A stretch of DNA of 64,000 bases, taken from positions 3,436,295 through 3,500,294 of the forward strand of contig JAEVLN010000002.1 of NCBI GenBank assembly GCA_018350325.1, read 5' to 3'. The translations under genes and the position numbers were made by a program. The stretch is from Globodera rostochiensis (Eukaryota > Nematoda > Chromadorea > Rhabditida > Heteroderidae). Shown here piece after piece: positions 46,901-62,923 of the stretch (position 1 is the stretch's first letter; each line of letters begins with the position of its first letter). The notes under the pieces are model-generated. The model did no database searches and was not told the origin of the DNA. It was given only the letters and a program-made list of their open reading frames with translations.

Positions 46901-49900
46901 GGACAATGAAGAGTCCTTGGGGAAAGTGATTGGGACATGAAGCAGTCCTTGGGGGAAGTGATTGGGACATAGCAGTCCTTGGGGGAAAGTGATTGGGACA
47001 TGAAGCAGTCCTTGGGGGAAAGTGATTGGGACATGAAGCAGTCCTTGGGGGAAAGTGATTGGGACATGAAGCAGTCCTTGGGGGAAAGTGATTGGGACAT
47101 GAAGCAGTCCTTGGGGGAAAAGTGATTGGGACATGAAGCAGTCCTTGGGGAAAGTGATTGGGAACATGAAGCAGTCCTTGGGGGAAAGTGATTGGGACAT
47201 GAAGCAGTCTTGGGGGAAAGTGATTGGGACATGAAGCAGTCCTTGGGGGAAAGTGATTGGGACATGAGCAGTCCTTGGGGGAAAGTGATGGGGACATGAA
47301 GCAGTCCTTGGGGGAAAGTGATGGGAATGAAGCAGTCCTTGGGGGAAAGTGATTGGGACATGAAGCAGTCCTTGGGGGAAAGTGATGGGACATGAAGCAG
47401 TCCTTGGGGAAAGTGATTGGGACATGAAGCAGTCCTTGGGGAAATGATTGGGACATGAAGCAGTCCTTGGGGAAAGTGATTGGGACATGAAGCAGTCCTT
47501 GGGGAAAGTGATTGGGACATGAAGCAGTCCTTGGGGGAAAGTGATTGGACATGAAGCAGTCCTGGGGGAAAGTGATTGGGACATGAAGCAGTCCTTGGGG
47601 GAAGTGATTGGGACATGAAGCTCCTTGGGGGAAAGTGATTGGGACATGAAACAGTCCTTGGGGGAAAGTGATTGGGACATGAAGCAGTCCTTGGGGGAAA
47701 GTGATTGGGACATGAAGCAGTCCTCGGGGGAAAGTGATTGGGACATGAAGCAGTCCTCGGGGGAAAGTGATTGGGACATGAAGCAGTCCTCGGGGTAAGT
47801 GATTGGTACATGAAGCAGTCCTTGGGGGAAAGTGATTGGGACATGAAGCAGTCCTTGGGGGAAAGTGATTGGGACATGAAGCAGTCCTTGGGGGAAAGTG
47901 ATTGGGACATGAAGCAGTCCTCGGGGGAAAGTGATTGGGACATGAAGCAGTCCTTGGGGGAAAGTGATTGGGACATGAAGCAGTCCTTGGGGGAAAGTGA
48001 TTGGGACATGAAGCAGTCCTTGGGGGAAAGTGATTGGGGCGTCCTTGGGGGGAAGTGATTGGTACATGAAGCAGTCCTTGGGGGAAAGTGATTGGGACAT
48101 GAAGCAGTCCTGGGGGAAAGTGATTGGGACATGAAGCAGTCCTTGGGGGAAAGGATGGGACATGAAGCAGTCCTTGGGGGAAGTGATTGGGACATGAAGC
48201 AGTCCTTGGGGGAAGTGATGGGACATGAAGCAGTCCTTGGGGGAAAGTGATTGGGACCTGAAACAGTCCTTGGGGAAAGTGATTGGGACATGAAGCAGTC
48301 CTTGGGGGAAAGTGATTGGGACATGAAGCATCCTTGGGGAAAGTGATTGGGACATGAAACAGTCCCTTGGGGGAAAGTGATTGGGACATAAGCAGTCCTT
48401 GGGGGAAAGTGATTGGGACATGAAGCAGTCCTTGGGGGAAAGTGATTGGACATGAAGCAGTCCTTGGGGGGAACAGTGATGGGACATGAAGCAGTCCTTG
48501 GGGAAGTATTGGACATGAAGCAGTCCTTGGGGGAAAGTGATTGGGACATGAAGCAGTCCTTGGGGGAAAGTGATTGGGACATGAAGCAGTCCTTGGGGGA
48601 AAGTGATTGGGACATGAAGCAGTCCTTGGGGGAAAGTGATGGGACATGAAGCAGTCCTTGGGGGAAAGTGATTGGGACATGAAACAGTCCTTGGGGGAAA
48701 GTGATTGGGACGTGAAGCAGTCCTTGGGGGAAAGTGATTGGGACATGAAGCAGTCCTTGGGGGAAAGTGATTGGGACATGAAGCAGTCCTTGGGGGGAAG
48801 TGATGGGACATGAAGCAGTCCTTGGGGGAAAGTGATTGGGACATGAAGCAGTCCTTGGGGGGAAGTGATGGGACATGAAGCAGTCCTTGGGGGAAAGTGA
48901 TTGGGACATGAAGCAGTCCTTGGGGGAAAGTGATTGGGGCATGAAGCAGTCCTTGGGGGAAAGTGATTGGGGCGTCCTTGGGGGGAAGTGATGGGTCATG
49001 AAGCAGTCCTTAGGGGGGGGGGGAGTGAACAAGTTCGGTCAGCAGAGAGAAGGGTAAAAGCATTTTCAAACAAATTGAACTTTCATCAAAGACTGCGAAT
49101 TCGCGCACTTCAAAGCACCAAACGCGCGAATAGACGCCGTTGTCGTCGTCCTCGCGACATTTGAAGTGCGGTGGGTAATTCTTAAACTCGTATCGCGTCG
49201 CGGTAAGCGGAAAAATTGCGTGGACGCCAGAAGGGACGAAAGACCTAAATTGGGGAAGATTTGAGCGTTTTCGCCAGGGAAAGTGTACGGTATTCTGGTC
49301 TTTTCGGATTACGGTATCTGCAATTGAAGAATTGGGGGGTCGCTTTCCGTCTTCTCTCACATGTCGTGGTCGATGCCCTTCCCGCGTTCGGCCAACTTCA
49401 CGACGACTCCGTCGTTGAGCATTTGGTTGACCCCCGGGTTGAACAAGTGCTTGGGCAGTTGCAAAATGATGCGCTGTCCGTGGCCGAATCCGTCGCTGCG
49501 CTGTTCCACGCCATGTAGTCGGAAGCACTTTCCCGCGCTGGTCATTATCTCCTCGGCCGTCTCGCAAGTGCGCGGATCGGCGAAGAACGCCTGGCAGACG
49601 TACTCTATGCTTTTATGCCAAAGTTATCGGATTCGCATGTTTTTGGCCAAATTTCCGGAAAATTCGTGATTTGCGATGCTTTAGTCTCGAGGCCAAGGCC
49701 AAACCGGACACGGACCAATTTAAGCTTTTGTCATCGTTTGAGGAGGGATTGGGGGGGGGGGGAGCGGCGCACCTGGCAAGCAATTGCGGATTTCTTAACA
49801 AATTCCGTGAAGGGCATTTGGGCCTCGCTGCCATTGTCCGTCCGTCCGATTGTGGCCAACAAAGCGTTAAGCTCCGTCTCCATTTGGTCCAGTCGATTCT

Positions 49901-50847
49901 GCGCGATCATTTTGGTGTACAATTCGTATTGGAAGGGATGTTGAGCGGGGCTAGGGAAGGCCAACTCCAAATATTGGGCGAGTTGGTAGCTGACATTGTG
50001 CGAGTGGAGAAAGGTGCCATTGAAACGGTTGAACGGACAGACGACGATGTCGGGCAAAGTCAAATTCACTGAATTAATTTCGTATTTATTTTCTTCGCCG
50101 AAGGGCAAACAAAAAGCGCTGACCGTCCGCTTTGATGCCGTACGTAACCACCAAAGGCCTGCGGGGAGTGGGGCAATTGTTTAAATGAACAAAGCAAATC
50201 CAACCGCGTGTTGTATTCCCAGACTAAAAGGTTGAACAGCTTCAACCAGTGCTTTTCCAACTCAAAAACTGACCGATTAGTGCACATCCGACGAGTGCAG
50301 CAAAAGTGGCCAGCACAACAATGGTCAGCCAAAGGGCGCGTAAACGACCCGCCGTCTGAACGGTGTCGCGGATTCCGTGGAAAGTCGTGTTATCCTTGAG
50401 GGGGGAGGGGGGGGGAAGTTGCTGAACGCTCAAATTCTGAACAAATGCACCGTTAGCATTCTACAGTAAGATGACACGGAGGGGCCGGCGTCGGCATTGC
50501 GCCTCCGGTGCAATCGGTCGGCCGTGGGTGGTGACGAATAATGACTTCTGCCGCTTCTGCCGCTAAATTGGGAGGACGTCGGCGTTGAGCCGTGCCGGGA
50601 TGAGGCGCCGGGGGAGGAGGAACGATCGCTTGCGCATCGCTTAAATTGTTGCGCCGTCTCCGCCACGGACTTTTGGGCACCGAATGGACCGTCGGCCGCT
50701 TCGCCTGTCAATGTCCGGCACGCGGCCAATGCATCCAAATTTTTTCTGAAATGGAAAAACGGATATTTAAAAGTGCAAACATGAAAGCCTTTTGACACCA
50801 CAAATCGATTTTGGTAATGATTTGGAGGGACCGGAGTCCGAAAACAT
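37965..50847 (-). CDS. DEG/ENaC-family cation channel subunit split by two giant intronic arrays
   Basis: Recognisable exons, 5' to 3': a Ser/Gln/Arg-rich N-terminus (about 50750-50500); TM1 exon 50436-50274 with TTFHGIRDTV and LWLTIVVLATFAALVGCALI; extracellular NSVNLTLPDIVVCPFNRFN (near 50060); GKCFRLHGVEQRSDGFGHGQ and RIILQLPKHLFNPGVNQ (49620-49360); SGVHAIFPLTATRYEFKNYP (about 49240-49120); DCNCSLAAASRPATPYICTT (about 41840); AHFPSEQAQHFVNDSSKWRE (41490-41420); TM2 FVRFLGQISLWIGGSIISVI (about 41060-40958) with the G-x-S selectivity-filter triplet as GGS; last exon 38089-37965. The 7.2-kb satellite separates two Cys-rich pieces and the 2.7-kb array follows TM2; a donor after position 40958 and acceptor at 38090 are in phase. 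Many borders, and the start near 50847, are uncertain. Channels of this family conduct sodium in sensory or motor cells. Confidence 0.8.
38122..40822. repeat. 2.7-kb array of about 30-bp GC-rich units
   Basis: About ninety units of the form CGATTCCTTCCCCCGCGGCG followed by T and a C run of 7 to 20. The T before the C run and the gcggcg core are nearly invariant; C-run length and occasional c-to-a changes vary. All six frames are open over long stretches because the unit lacks stop codons. On the strand of the host gene each unit carries two G tracts. Confidence 0.96.
41282..41417. repeat. 68-bp tandem duplication in the DEG/ENaC gene
   Basis: Two identical copies starting gagctaataaaggtaaagcg at 41282 and 41350. 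The duplicated segment overlaps the exon encoding the pre-TM2 region (RNTIILDVYY). 68 is not a multiple of three, so if both copies were exonic the frame would shift. Confidence 0.85.
41846..49015. repeat. 7.2-kb satellite of a 33-bp unit, intronic in DEG/ENaC gene
   Basis: About 217 units; plus-strand unit starts TTGGGGGAAAGTGATTGGGA and ends catgaagcagtcc. 33 bp is 11 codons, so perfect stretches give an 11-residue peptide repeat (SDWDMKQSLGE on plus; three different repeats on minus). The longest uninterrupted homogeneous block is 45960-46470; the left half (42200-45900) is rich in 1-bp indels. No stop codon exists in any minus frame of the consensus, which produces spurious frames of up to 2444 codons. 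Confidence 0.97.
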
Positions 50848-51949
50848 CCCCAAAATGTGTTGCGCCACGCCTATGGTTCAGTTGGACACTCACTGAAGTC
50901 CGTGCCGACCGTTGCGGCGACAGCAGCAGCGAAAATGCCTAAAAAGGCCTTTGCCTCCATTCTTTTTCATGCCGCTTTCCTTCTCATTAGCAATGCCGCC
51001 AAATTTCTGAATTTTATTTTGTCAATTTTTGGAAATTTTGTTGCGATTTAACCGGCGATTTTATTTCACTTTGAGAAAAGGCGCCCTTTTTAATCATTTC
51101 CTTTGTGCCGCCGCCATTCATTGGCTGTTAAAATAATATTTTCAAAAATAGGCAGCTTTTGATGAATTCTATCGAAGTGAAACATTTAAATTAGCCGATG
51201 CCATTGATTTTGTGTTGAAGAAACGGAATAATTAAAACAATTAAAAATATTTGTAATATTCAGCCATAAAAATAGGACATTAGGGGGTGATTTGATTGTC
51301 TTTGTCGGTATCACAAAATTTAAGCCAATTATGCCATTAATTACCAATTTGAAAAGACTCACCCAAAACACTAATTCATTTTGCGGTCGGCCACTGCCAC
51401 AGCCTCTCGAAACGAATAAATCGAGAGAATAAAACCATTAAAAACCAGGGAACCCAATTAAAAACCCGGGGAGAAATTATAAACCGTCAAAACACTATAG
51501 GTAATACCTAATTGTTTGTTAGAAGTTTTGCCATAAATGTGGTGGACATCAAAAGTGTTGAATGAGTGACACCGGGGGGGATTCATTGCCCCCCCCCTTA
51601 AAGAACAGCCCCCCCCCCCCTCAATATATCTTTCATTCCCTCCGATTGCTTTCGTTGTTATTTTTGCCCCTCTCCAATAAATGTGTGGCAACTGACTAAT
51701 TCCCTCCCCCCCCCCCAAAGTGTCAGCGCCTTTCCCAACGCCAATTTCGCATTCCTTTTTATATTTCGGCGCTTTGACTTCTCAAATTTCCATTTCTTTT
51801 GCACTTTTCAATCGCCGCCATCAATTTTCAATCCGTTGCATTCTCAACAACAAAAACAACAAAAAACAAACAAAAAAAGGACAAACAAATGCAAAAACGA
51901 TTATAATTAGCCTATTCAGCGGTTATCCGTTAAGAGTCTCTGTTTCTGT
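50848..51949. other. Intergenic between DEG/ENaC and DOCK genes
   Basis: AT-rich with C/G runs at 51577-51620 and 51710. Three aa-rich stretches near 51850. No supported feature. Confidence 0.5.
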
Positions 51950-54800
51950 TTACACATCACAGGCCAAAAATCGGTCGGAGATTCGGTTAACGAGCAGTCC
52001 CTGCCGTTTGCCGCTTCTCGCCGCCCGGTCGATGCTCATACTCCGCCGCTTTTCCATCGACGGCTCCCTCCCGCGAGCGAACGCTCTGTTCAGCTTCTCC
52101 AGCGTGTTCTCGTAGGCGTTGCGAAGCATTTGCTGATACTCGCGCCGTTCATTGCCCATGGTCGCCTCGTTGACGCGCATCGCCTCGTCCAATTCGACCA
52201 GCAAAGTCCTGAAAAGTCCAATCAAAATTTGCGCGTTAATAAGAAGTCGAGTCGAATTTGGGACTCACTTAAGCGCATTCCACAGGCGAATGAGTCCCCT
52301 CTTGCCGTATCGCTTCTGCTGGGTGGGCGCAGTAAACGTTTCCGCATAAGCCAAAAGACCGGCGTTAACCTGAAGATATAATGTTGTAAAAATCAAAGAA
52401 TTGTTAAAAAGCAACAAGCTCCAATATATTCTTCCAAATGAGTCAAAAGCCTTTCACATCACCGTACACTTTCTTCTCCAGTTTTAAGGTTTCGAAAACA
52501 CATTCAAAGACTGTTAAAAATGTGTACGCCCACCGTTGGACTGATGGAGCCTTGCAAAAACAATTGCAGTTGCTTCACATCCACCCGTTTCAGTGCGCCT
52601 TTGTCATATCCGCCGATGTGCCGGTGATGGTAATGTTGATGCCGACATCGTTGGAGTCCGGCAGAAGACAAAATGTGTCGAATCTTTGCCGCTTTTTGAT
52701 GAATGCTTTCGCAGGCCAACTCCAACGGACTCAGCACCGATTCCTCCGTGTGCACGACGCGTTGGCGTCGTCGTGTACCCGGAAAGGCATTTTCCACTGA
52801 ACAAAGAAAATGGTAAACGAGAAGTGATAAGCTTTCTGTTAAGAATTCTTCCATAACAAAAGTTACACCTGTCAATGTTTGTCTTCGCATTGTCATCCGT
52901 GCCAACTCGGGTGCGTTGTCGGGTACGGTGGGGTCGGTTTGCCGTTCGGTCAGCACAAAAGTGCGTACATTGGTGTGCAGCCAATAATTTGTCGGGTCGG
53001 CCATCTCCGCAGCTGTACTGCCAATGCCGTCCTCGTCCGACATCACAAAACTGTTGTTGAGCAATTCGCAGTCGCGTCGACTTCGTGCCATCATCGCTTT
53101 TCCGTTACTGCAGTTGCCCATCTCCAACGAATGTGCCAGCGTTTTGCATGGCTCCACGTGGGCCACCCCAATGTACGCCGTGAACGGGTCGTCAGCCAGA
53201 AAAGATGAGGCTGATGAAGTTGGAAGTTCGGCGTTGAGCAACTGCACGCGGCTGTGGCCCAGCGAAAGTTGGGTCGCCTCGAGCATTCGATCGCACGCCT
53301 CGGCCAACGAAGTCAGCGGACGCTCGCGATAAATCCATTCGGAGCCGTGTTCTTCGCTATGAAAGGAGAGACGGACACTTGGCCAAGACATTTATGCAAT
53401 TAAAGAGGTATAAACAAGTTGTCCCCTCCCCCATTTTGGTGTCATCTACCAAATTATTTTGTTAAAAACTAACCCAAAATGAGTCCGACCGTGGAAAGCG
53501 ACCCTAAAGTACGTGGCCAATTGATGTCTTTTGCTGGCGTTTGTCTTTATTTGCTCTGTGCGTTGATACGCCTGTTGAATTTGCGAGTGAATTGCGATCA
53601 GAGACTGAAAGTTGCGGCAATATTGGAAAATGGACATAAAATCGGCAAAAAATAAAGAAAGAACAATAAGCATATTTAAATTAAATAAACATTTAAAAAA
53701 GTCTAAATTATTAAAACCTTAAATTCGGCGCAGCGTTCGAACAACGGAATAACCAAACGCGAAACCGGTCCGATAGCTTCATAGCGTTTAGCCAGCACCA
53801 AATTTTGTATTAATTCATCAAATCTGCACAAAAAATCGCCCTTAAACGAGAAAGTTTAGGCAAATGGGCAAATTCAATCGGACAAACAATTCCAAAATTG
53901 GGGCGAAAGGGAAATTCATCCGTCGGACCCTCCGCCGTCGCATTGTCCGCCGTTTCAACCGATGCGATTTGTTCGTTAATTACGTCAAAGACGGCCCAAT
54001 CCATCGACGCTCCGAGCAAACCTTTCCTTTGCAAATGGCGCCCAACGATGGCCAAAGCGTGCGCCTGACAAATGGCGGCCTCGGAAAACCATTCTGGTGG
54101 TTAAGGAAATAGAGAAAATGGAAGGCAATTCTTTTCTGGTGGTTAAGGAAATAGAGAAAATGGAAGGCAATTCTTTTCTGGTGGTTAAGGAAATAGAGAA
54201 AATGGGAGGGAATTGTTTTCTGGTGGTTAAGGAAATAGAGAAAATGGAAGGCAATTCTTTTCTGGTGGTTAAGGAAATAGAGAAAATGGAAGGCAATTCT
54301 TTTCTGGTGGTTAAGGAAATAGAGAAAATGGAAGGCAATTCTTTTCTGGTGGTTAAGGAAATAGAGAAAATGGAAGGCAATTCTTTTCTGGTGGTTAAGG
54401 AAATAGAGAAAATGGAAGGCAATTCTTTTCTGGTGGTTAAGGAAATAGAGAAAATGGAAGGCAATTCTTTTCTGGTGGTTAAGGAAATAGAGAAAATGGG
54501 AGGGAATTGTTTATTCGATTAGACAATTCCTTCTTCCAATCTTTAAATGCAAACTCCCAAAATATCAATTATTATTTACCTCCACTTTTGTGAGTGAGTG
54601 CCAAAGTGTCGAATAATTTCACACGATATGCCGGACCTCGTTGCCTGTTGGCGTTCAATTTCGAATGCAAAAGGTCAATGAGACGAATCTGTTGAAGGAA
54701 TTGTGCGAATCGGCGAATGCAAATAAAATTCATTTATTTTTAAAGAGCGAGGCATTTACTTACGAACGACTCTAATCGATGCGTTTCTGACTCAAATTCG
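51950..54800 (-). CDS. DOCK-family Rho GEF, C-terminal DHR-2 region only
   Basis: Minus-strand exons run from about 54800 to the stop at 51950. In order: IRLIDLLHSKLNANRQR (about 54690-54580); SEAAICQAHALAIVGRHLQR (from 54106); VLAKRYEAIGPVSRLVIPLF; SLIAIHSQIQQAYQRTEQ and ATYFRVAFHG (53600-53490); SEWIYRERPLTSLAEACDRM (53390); LHTNVRTFVLTERQ...MRRQTL; SPLELACESIHQKAAKIRHI; LQLFLQGSISPT; VNAGLLAYAETFTAP; and TLLVELDEAMRVNEATMGNE. This is the collinear order of the DOCK DHR-2 domain, closest to DOCK6-9/DOCK1 types. It would load GTP on Rac or Cdc42. DOCK proteins usually have about 1800-2100 residues with an N-terminal DHR-1; I find only about 650 residues before the next gene. A 42-bp array lies in one intron and a MITE at the 5' end. 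Confidence 0.84.
54091..54508. repeat. 42-bp minisatellite ending at a DOCK exon
   Basis: Ten units of 42 bp (14 codons; VKEIEKMEGNSFLV on the plus strand). On the gene's strand each unit contains CTTAACCACCAGAA. The last copy supplies the 3' splice site of the exon beginning at 54106-54104 (AA TGG TTT TCC). Confidence 0.93.
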
Positions 54801-54810
54801 CTCGAACACC

Positions 54811-55150
54811 GGTAATAGTTAAGATGGTGCCCCCCATTTTTCAAACAACAATGAAATAGTTTTAAAGTTGATACAAATGCGTTTCTAGGGGTATTCAAGG
54901 GCGATAGAGTCCGAATCTAACCTCTATTTTGACCAATTTCGAGCCCAGGGCCCGAATTCGAACAATTTTTGAAAATTCAAAAAAGGCAAGTAATGATAGA
55001 ATACGGCTCCGGGGTTCGTAATTGGCCGAAATAGAGATTAGATTCAGACTCTACGCCCTCGAATACCCCTAGAAAAATCTTTTAATCGACTTTGAAAACT
55101 AATTTTATTTATTTTTTTGGAAAATGGGGGGCACCATCTTAACTATTACC
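54811..55150. mobile_element. MITE of the GGTAAT family (copy 3), at the DOCK 5' region
   Basis: 340 bp with termini GGTAATAGTTAAGATGGTGC on both ends in inverted orientation, extending through a C/G run and ATTTTTC. Flanking octamers cgaacacc and cgaacatc differ at one base, a good 8-bp target duplication. The interior shares cagggcccgaattcgaaca-like sequence with the other copies. Confidence 0.85.
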
Positions 55151-56511
55151 CGAACATCTACCAAAAGCAACAAATTGAGCTCATATCCGAAATCAAACCC
55201 AAAACCCATTTTTTATGAAGAAAATCTTCGTATTTTTTTATTTACCGGGTCATTATTAAGCAACGAATCCCGGGCCACGATAAATGATTCATCGAGAGAT
55301 GTTGACATTTCTAAAATTAATATAGAGCAGGGCTCCGATATCTGCAGATCTTTCCTCATTCTGTGGTTTTAGAAAGGCCAATGAGGATTTTTTTTCGAAA
55401 TGCGGATTTTTGTGGCCTTGGCCATAGTATTTTGGTAAACTAATAAAAAAAATAGTTGACCACAAAGTATGGATATACTTCAGTACCAAAAGTAAAAATG
55501 AAACGCCTTTCTCCGCAGTCAATCTGTAAACAGAAGACAAGTGTGCACAGGGACAACTGAGTCCCCACTGAAAAAAGACAATTCGGTCCCGGGCTCATAA
55601 CTTCCTTCAAAGTGGTTTCCGCCAAAAAATTTTAACGGATTCGCGCGCTAGGCTTAGAGTGGAGTCGATTGATATATAATTCGTCCAATTTGGCGAAGTA
55701 CCCATATTCCGGAATTTTCCCCGAATTTGACCTTAATTTTGATCAATACGAAAAACTCGAATATTTTTCCAAAAATTTAAAAATTTCAATGCCCATATTA
55801 TAAAGTTAGTGCAGCGAAAATGAAAATGTTTTCAAATGAAAAGTTATGAATCACATATAATGACGGACGAATGTGCTTAATCAGTCAGCACTGGCTATGT
55901 GAATTTCTTCAATAGGGGCATTTCCACAGTTGAGATGCATCGCTTCTGCTTGCGCACATTTGGAGAACTGCCCTGTTAAAACGGATTCGGGCATCAATTC
56001 GAGGCCCCGAGGACAGGGTTAAGGGAGTTTAAGCCTAAGTGAAACCATGGGGCTTATTAGTTAGGCCCGTGCCTCGGGCATCAATTCTAGGCCCCGAGGA
56101 CAGGGTTAAGGGAGTTTAAGCCTAAGTGAAACCATGGGGCTTATTAGTTAGGCCCGTGCCTCGGGCATCAATTCTAGGCCCCGAGGACAGGGTTAAGGGA
56201 GTTTAAGCCTAAGTGAAACCATGGGGCTTATTAGTTAGGCCCGTGCCTCGGGCATCAATTCTAGGCTCCGAGGACAGGGTTAAGGGAGTTTAAGCCTAAG
56301 TGAAACCATGGGGCTTGTAATTAGGCCCATGCCTCGGGCATCAATTCTAGGCTCCGAGGACAGGGTTAAGGGAGTTTAAGCCTAAGTGAAACCATGGGGC
56401 TTGTAATTAGGCCCATGCCTCGGGCATCAATTCTAGGCTCCGAGGACAGGGTTAAGGGAGTTTAAGCCTAAGTGAAACCATGGGGCTTATTAGTTAGGCC
56501 CGTGCCTTTAA
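55151..56511. other. Region between CNNM and DOCK genes
   Basis: 55151-55980 is AT-rich with no convincing exon, though a DOCK 5' exon could hide at 55150-55200. 55985-56508 is a tandem array. Confidence 0.5.
55985..56508. repeat. 87-bp tandem array immediately 3' of CNNM
   Basis: Six copies of an 87-bp unit (gggcatcaattctaggcccc ... ttaggcccgtgcctc), over 95% alike by eye. Two copies share a small deletion (cttgtaattaggcccatgcc). The array ends 4 bp before the CNNM stop codon, so it forms the 3' UTR or terminator region. Confidence 0.95.
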
Positions 56512-61120
<4,609 letters not shown>

Positions 61121-62923
61121 TTTGTCTGTTAACATTAAATATTTGTAAAATAAATAAATTTAACAAATATTTCCAAATTCTGTCGTTGGAATGAATTAAA
61201 CCGCGAATTATCGGCAAAACATTTTATGTTAAATAGATAATGACGAGGCAGAATTAACTCTTATCTCTCAAAACATGAAAATATTGCTTTAGGCCCAATT
61301 CGTTTGAAAATACGTTTTAGGGATTTTAAATTTCGGAAAAGGCCTCCAGAGAATATTTTGAATTTTTGGTTGATTGAAATGGCAATGAATGGCCCCCGCC
61401 ACAGAAAATTCCCCCCGCTTCACGTCAACAATCGAACGCGTCCAGCAGACGCCAGACGACGTCACCCGCCCAATCTTCACAGTCCGATCGCTCACATGAC
61501 CCGTCAAATTTCACTGCCCATTGGCTGTGTGAACGGAAAGTGAACAAAATAAGAGGAAATTGAGTGAATGAATGAACAATTGCGATAACAAAAGGTCGAG
61601 AGGGGCGGAAAGGTGAAAATTCCCCTTTATTGATCACATTGAAAGGATTGGTTGGTTCTCCATGGAACAGCACGCCCGCCATCAATGAAATGAGAGAGAC
61701 TGATTCACTGATAAACCCCCCAGTTAACGAATGCATAACGAGCTTGGGTTAAATACCTAATCAAAAACGCACTTTATGCTCCTTTTTAGCCTAAAATTTT
61801 TTGCGTCCGTTTGGCACTTCCTTGGTTCTGAACGGAACTGATCGTTGAGCTATGAATATGCAAAACGCTTTTTGTGGGGCCAATTTCTTTAATTTTACCG
61901 ACATTGCATCATTCAAAGCTGTGAATGATCCATTTTTACAAAATAAAAATTCTGATAGCCCAATCAAACAAGACATGGGATCACAAATGTACATAGTCGG
62001 AATAAAGGTACAGCACTTATCACTGGTTAAAGAAATTATTAATATAATTGATTTCGATATGCACAAATATTTATTTGCATTTTTCATCAGAAACGGCAGC
62101 CAAAAATCAATTTGTTCTGAATCCGCCAAATTCCCATTTTATATAGCTTCACGGATTTTGAGGCTTACTGAGCCTTCACGAGTCAGGACAAAATCCCTAA
62201 TAAGCCAAAAGCGGTTTGAATTTTTGACCAAAACCGGCAATAAGGCAACCTGCAAAATGTGCCGGTAGGCTATTATGATTGCTTCCTATATATTATATTG
62301 ATTATAATAAGCGTAGAACACGAACCCGAACTCGGATTTTCTGAATGTCGAACCCAAAACCCGAATTCAAACAATTTTCGAAAATGGAATTTATATAAAT
62401 TTTATATGCATGAACACAAAAAGGTTAAAACCTTCAAAAAATGCATCATAAGTTTGTAATAATAAGAAAACAAAGCAAATTCAATCGTTAAAGGGGTCGA
62501 AATGTGCAATATAAAAAATTTGTCAACCAAAAAAATAGAGTTCATTTTGACTTTCGAAAAATGTTCGAATTCAGTGTTCGATTCAAAATCCGAGCTCGGA
62601 TTCGTGTTTACGCATATTTTTATTTTTTCGTCGGGACCCCAATTCTGCACCATTGCCCAATCAAAACAATTCGTAAATATTTCTAAAATTCCGCATGACA
62701 GGACCGTACCTAGAAATTTTTTCGAGTGGGTCTCATTTGTCAGAGTAAGAAGCCAACCGCGTTATTCTTTCTGTCCACATTTTTCTTTACGTATATAAAA
62801 ATACGACAAAGTAAAACATTTACTAAAAGCCAGAAAGCAAAGAGGCCAGGCCAGCAATGGATAACACAAAACGGGAATCCACAATAGGAAAATCTCCGTC
62901 CATCTCACAAAAAAACGTTGCGG
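61121..62923. other. Intergenic between CNNM and KRI1
   Basis: CNNM promoter side at left, KRI1 3' side at right. 62300-62370 and 62560-62610 hold fragments like the MITE interiors (ccgaactcggattttctgaa). A plus-strand frame at 61852-62268 (138 codons) has no recognisable motif. Confidence 0.5.

Noticed and set aside
41846..49015. CRISPR-like array
   Set aside because: Units are contiguous tandem repeats without unique spacers, in a eukaryotic intron.
41698..49032. Minus-strand open frame of about 2440 codons and two frames of about 1490 codons
   Set aside because: They are frames through the 33-bp satellite, whose unit has no stop; indels switch them between three peptide repeats. Flanking residues belong to DEG/ENaC exons. 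No evidence of a real giant protein.
54091..54522. Plus-strand 14-residue repeat protein (VKEIEKMEGNSFLV)
   Set aside because: The array lies in an intron of the minus-strand DOCK gene; the plus frame has no promoter or flanking coding sequence.
61289..61736. Minus-strand frames upstream of CNNM (SERSDCEDWAGDVVW-like)
   Set aside because: No link in phase to the CNNM first exon, which has its own signal peptide; probably 5' UTR or intergenic.
61852..62268. 138-codon plus-strand frame
   Set aside because: AT-rich composition, no motif, no convincing context; chance frame more likely.
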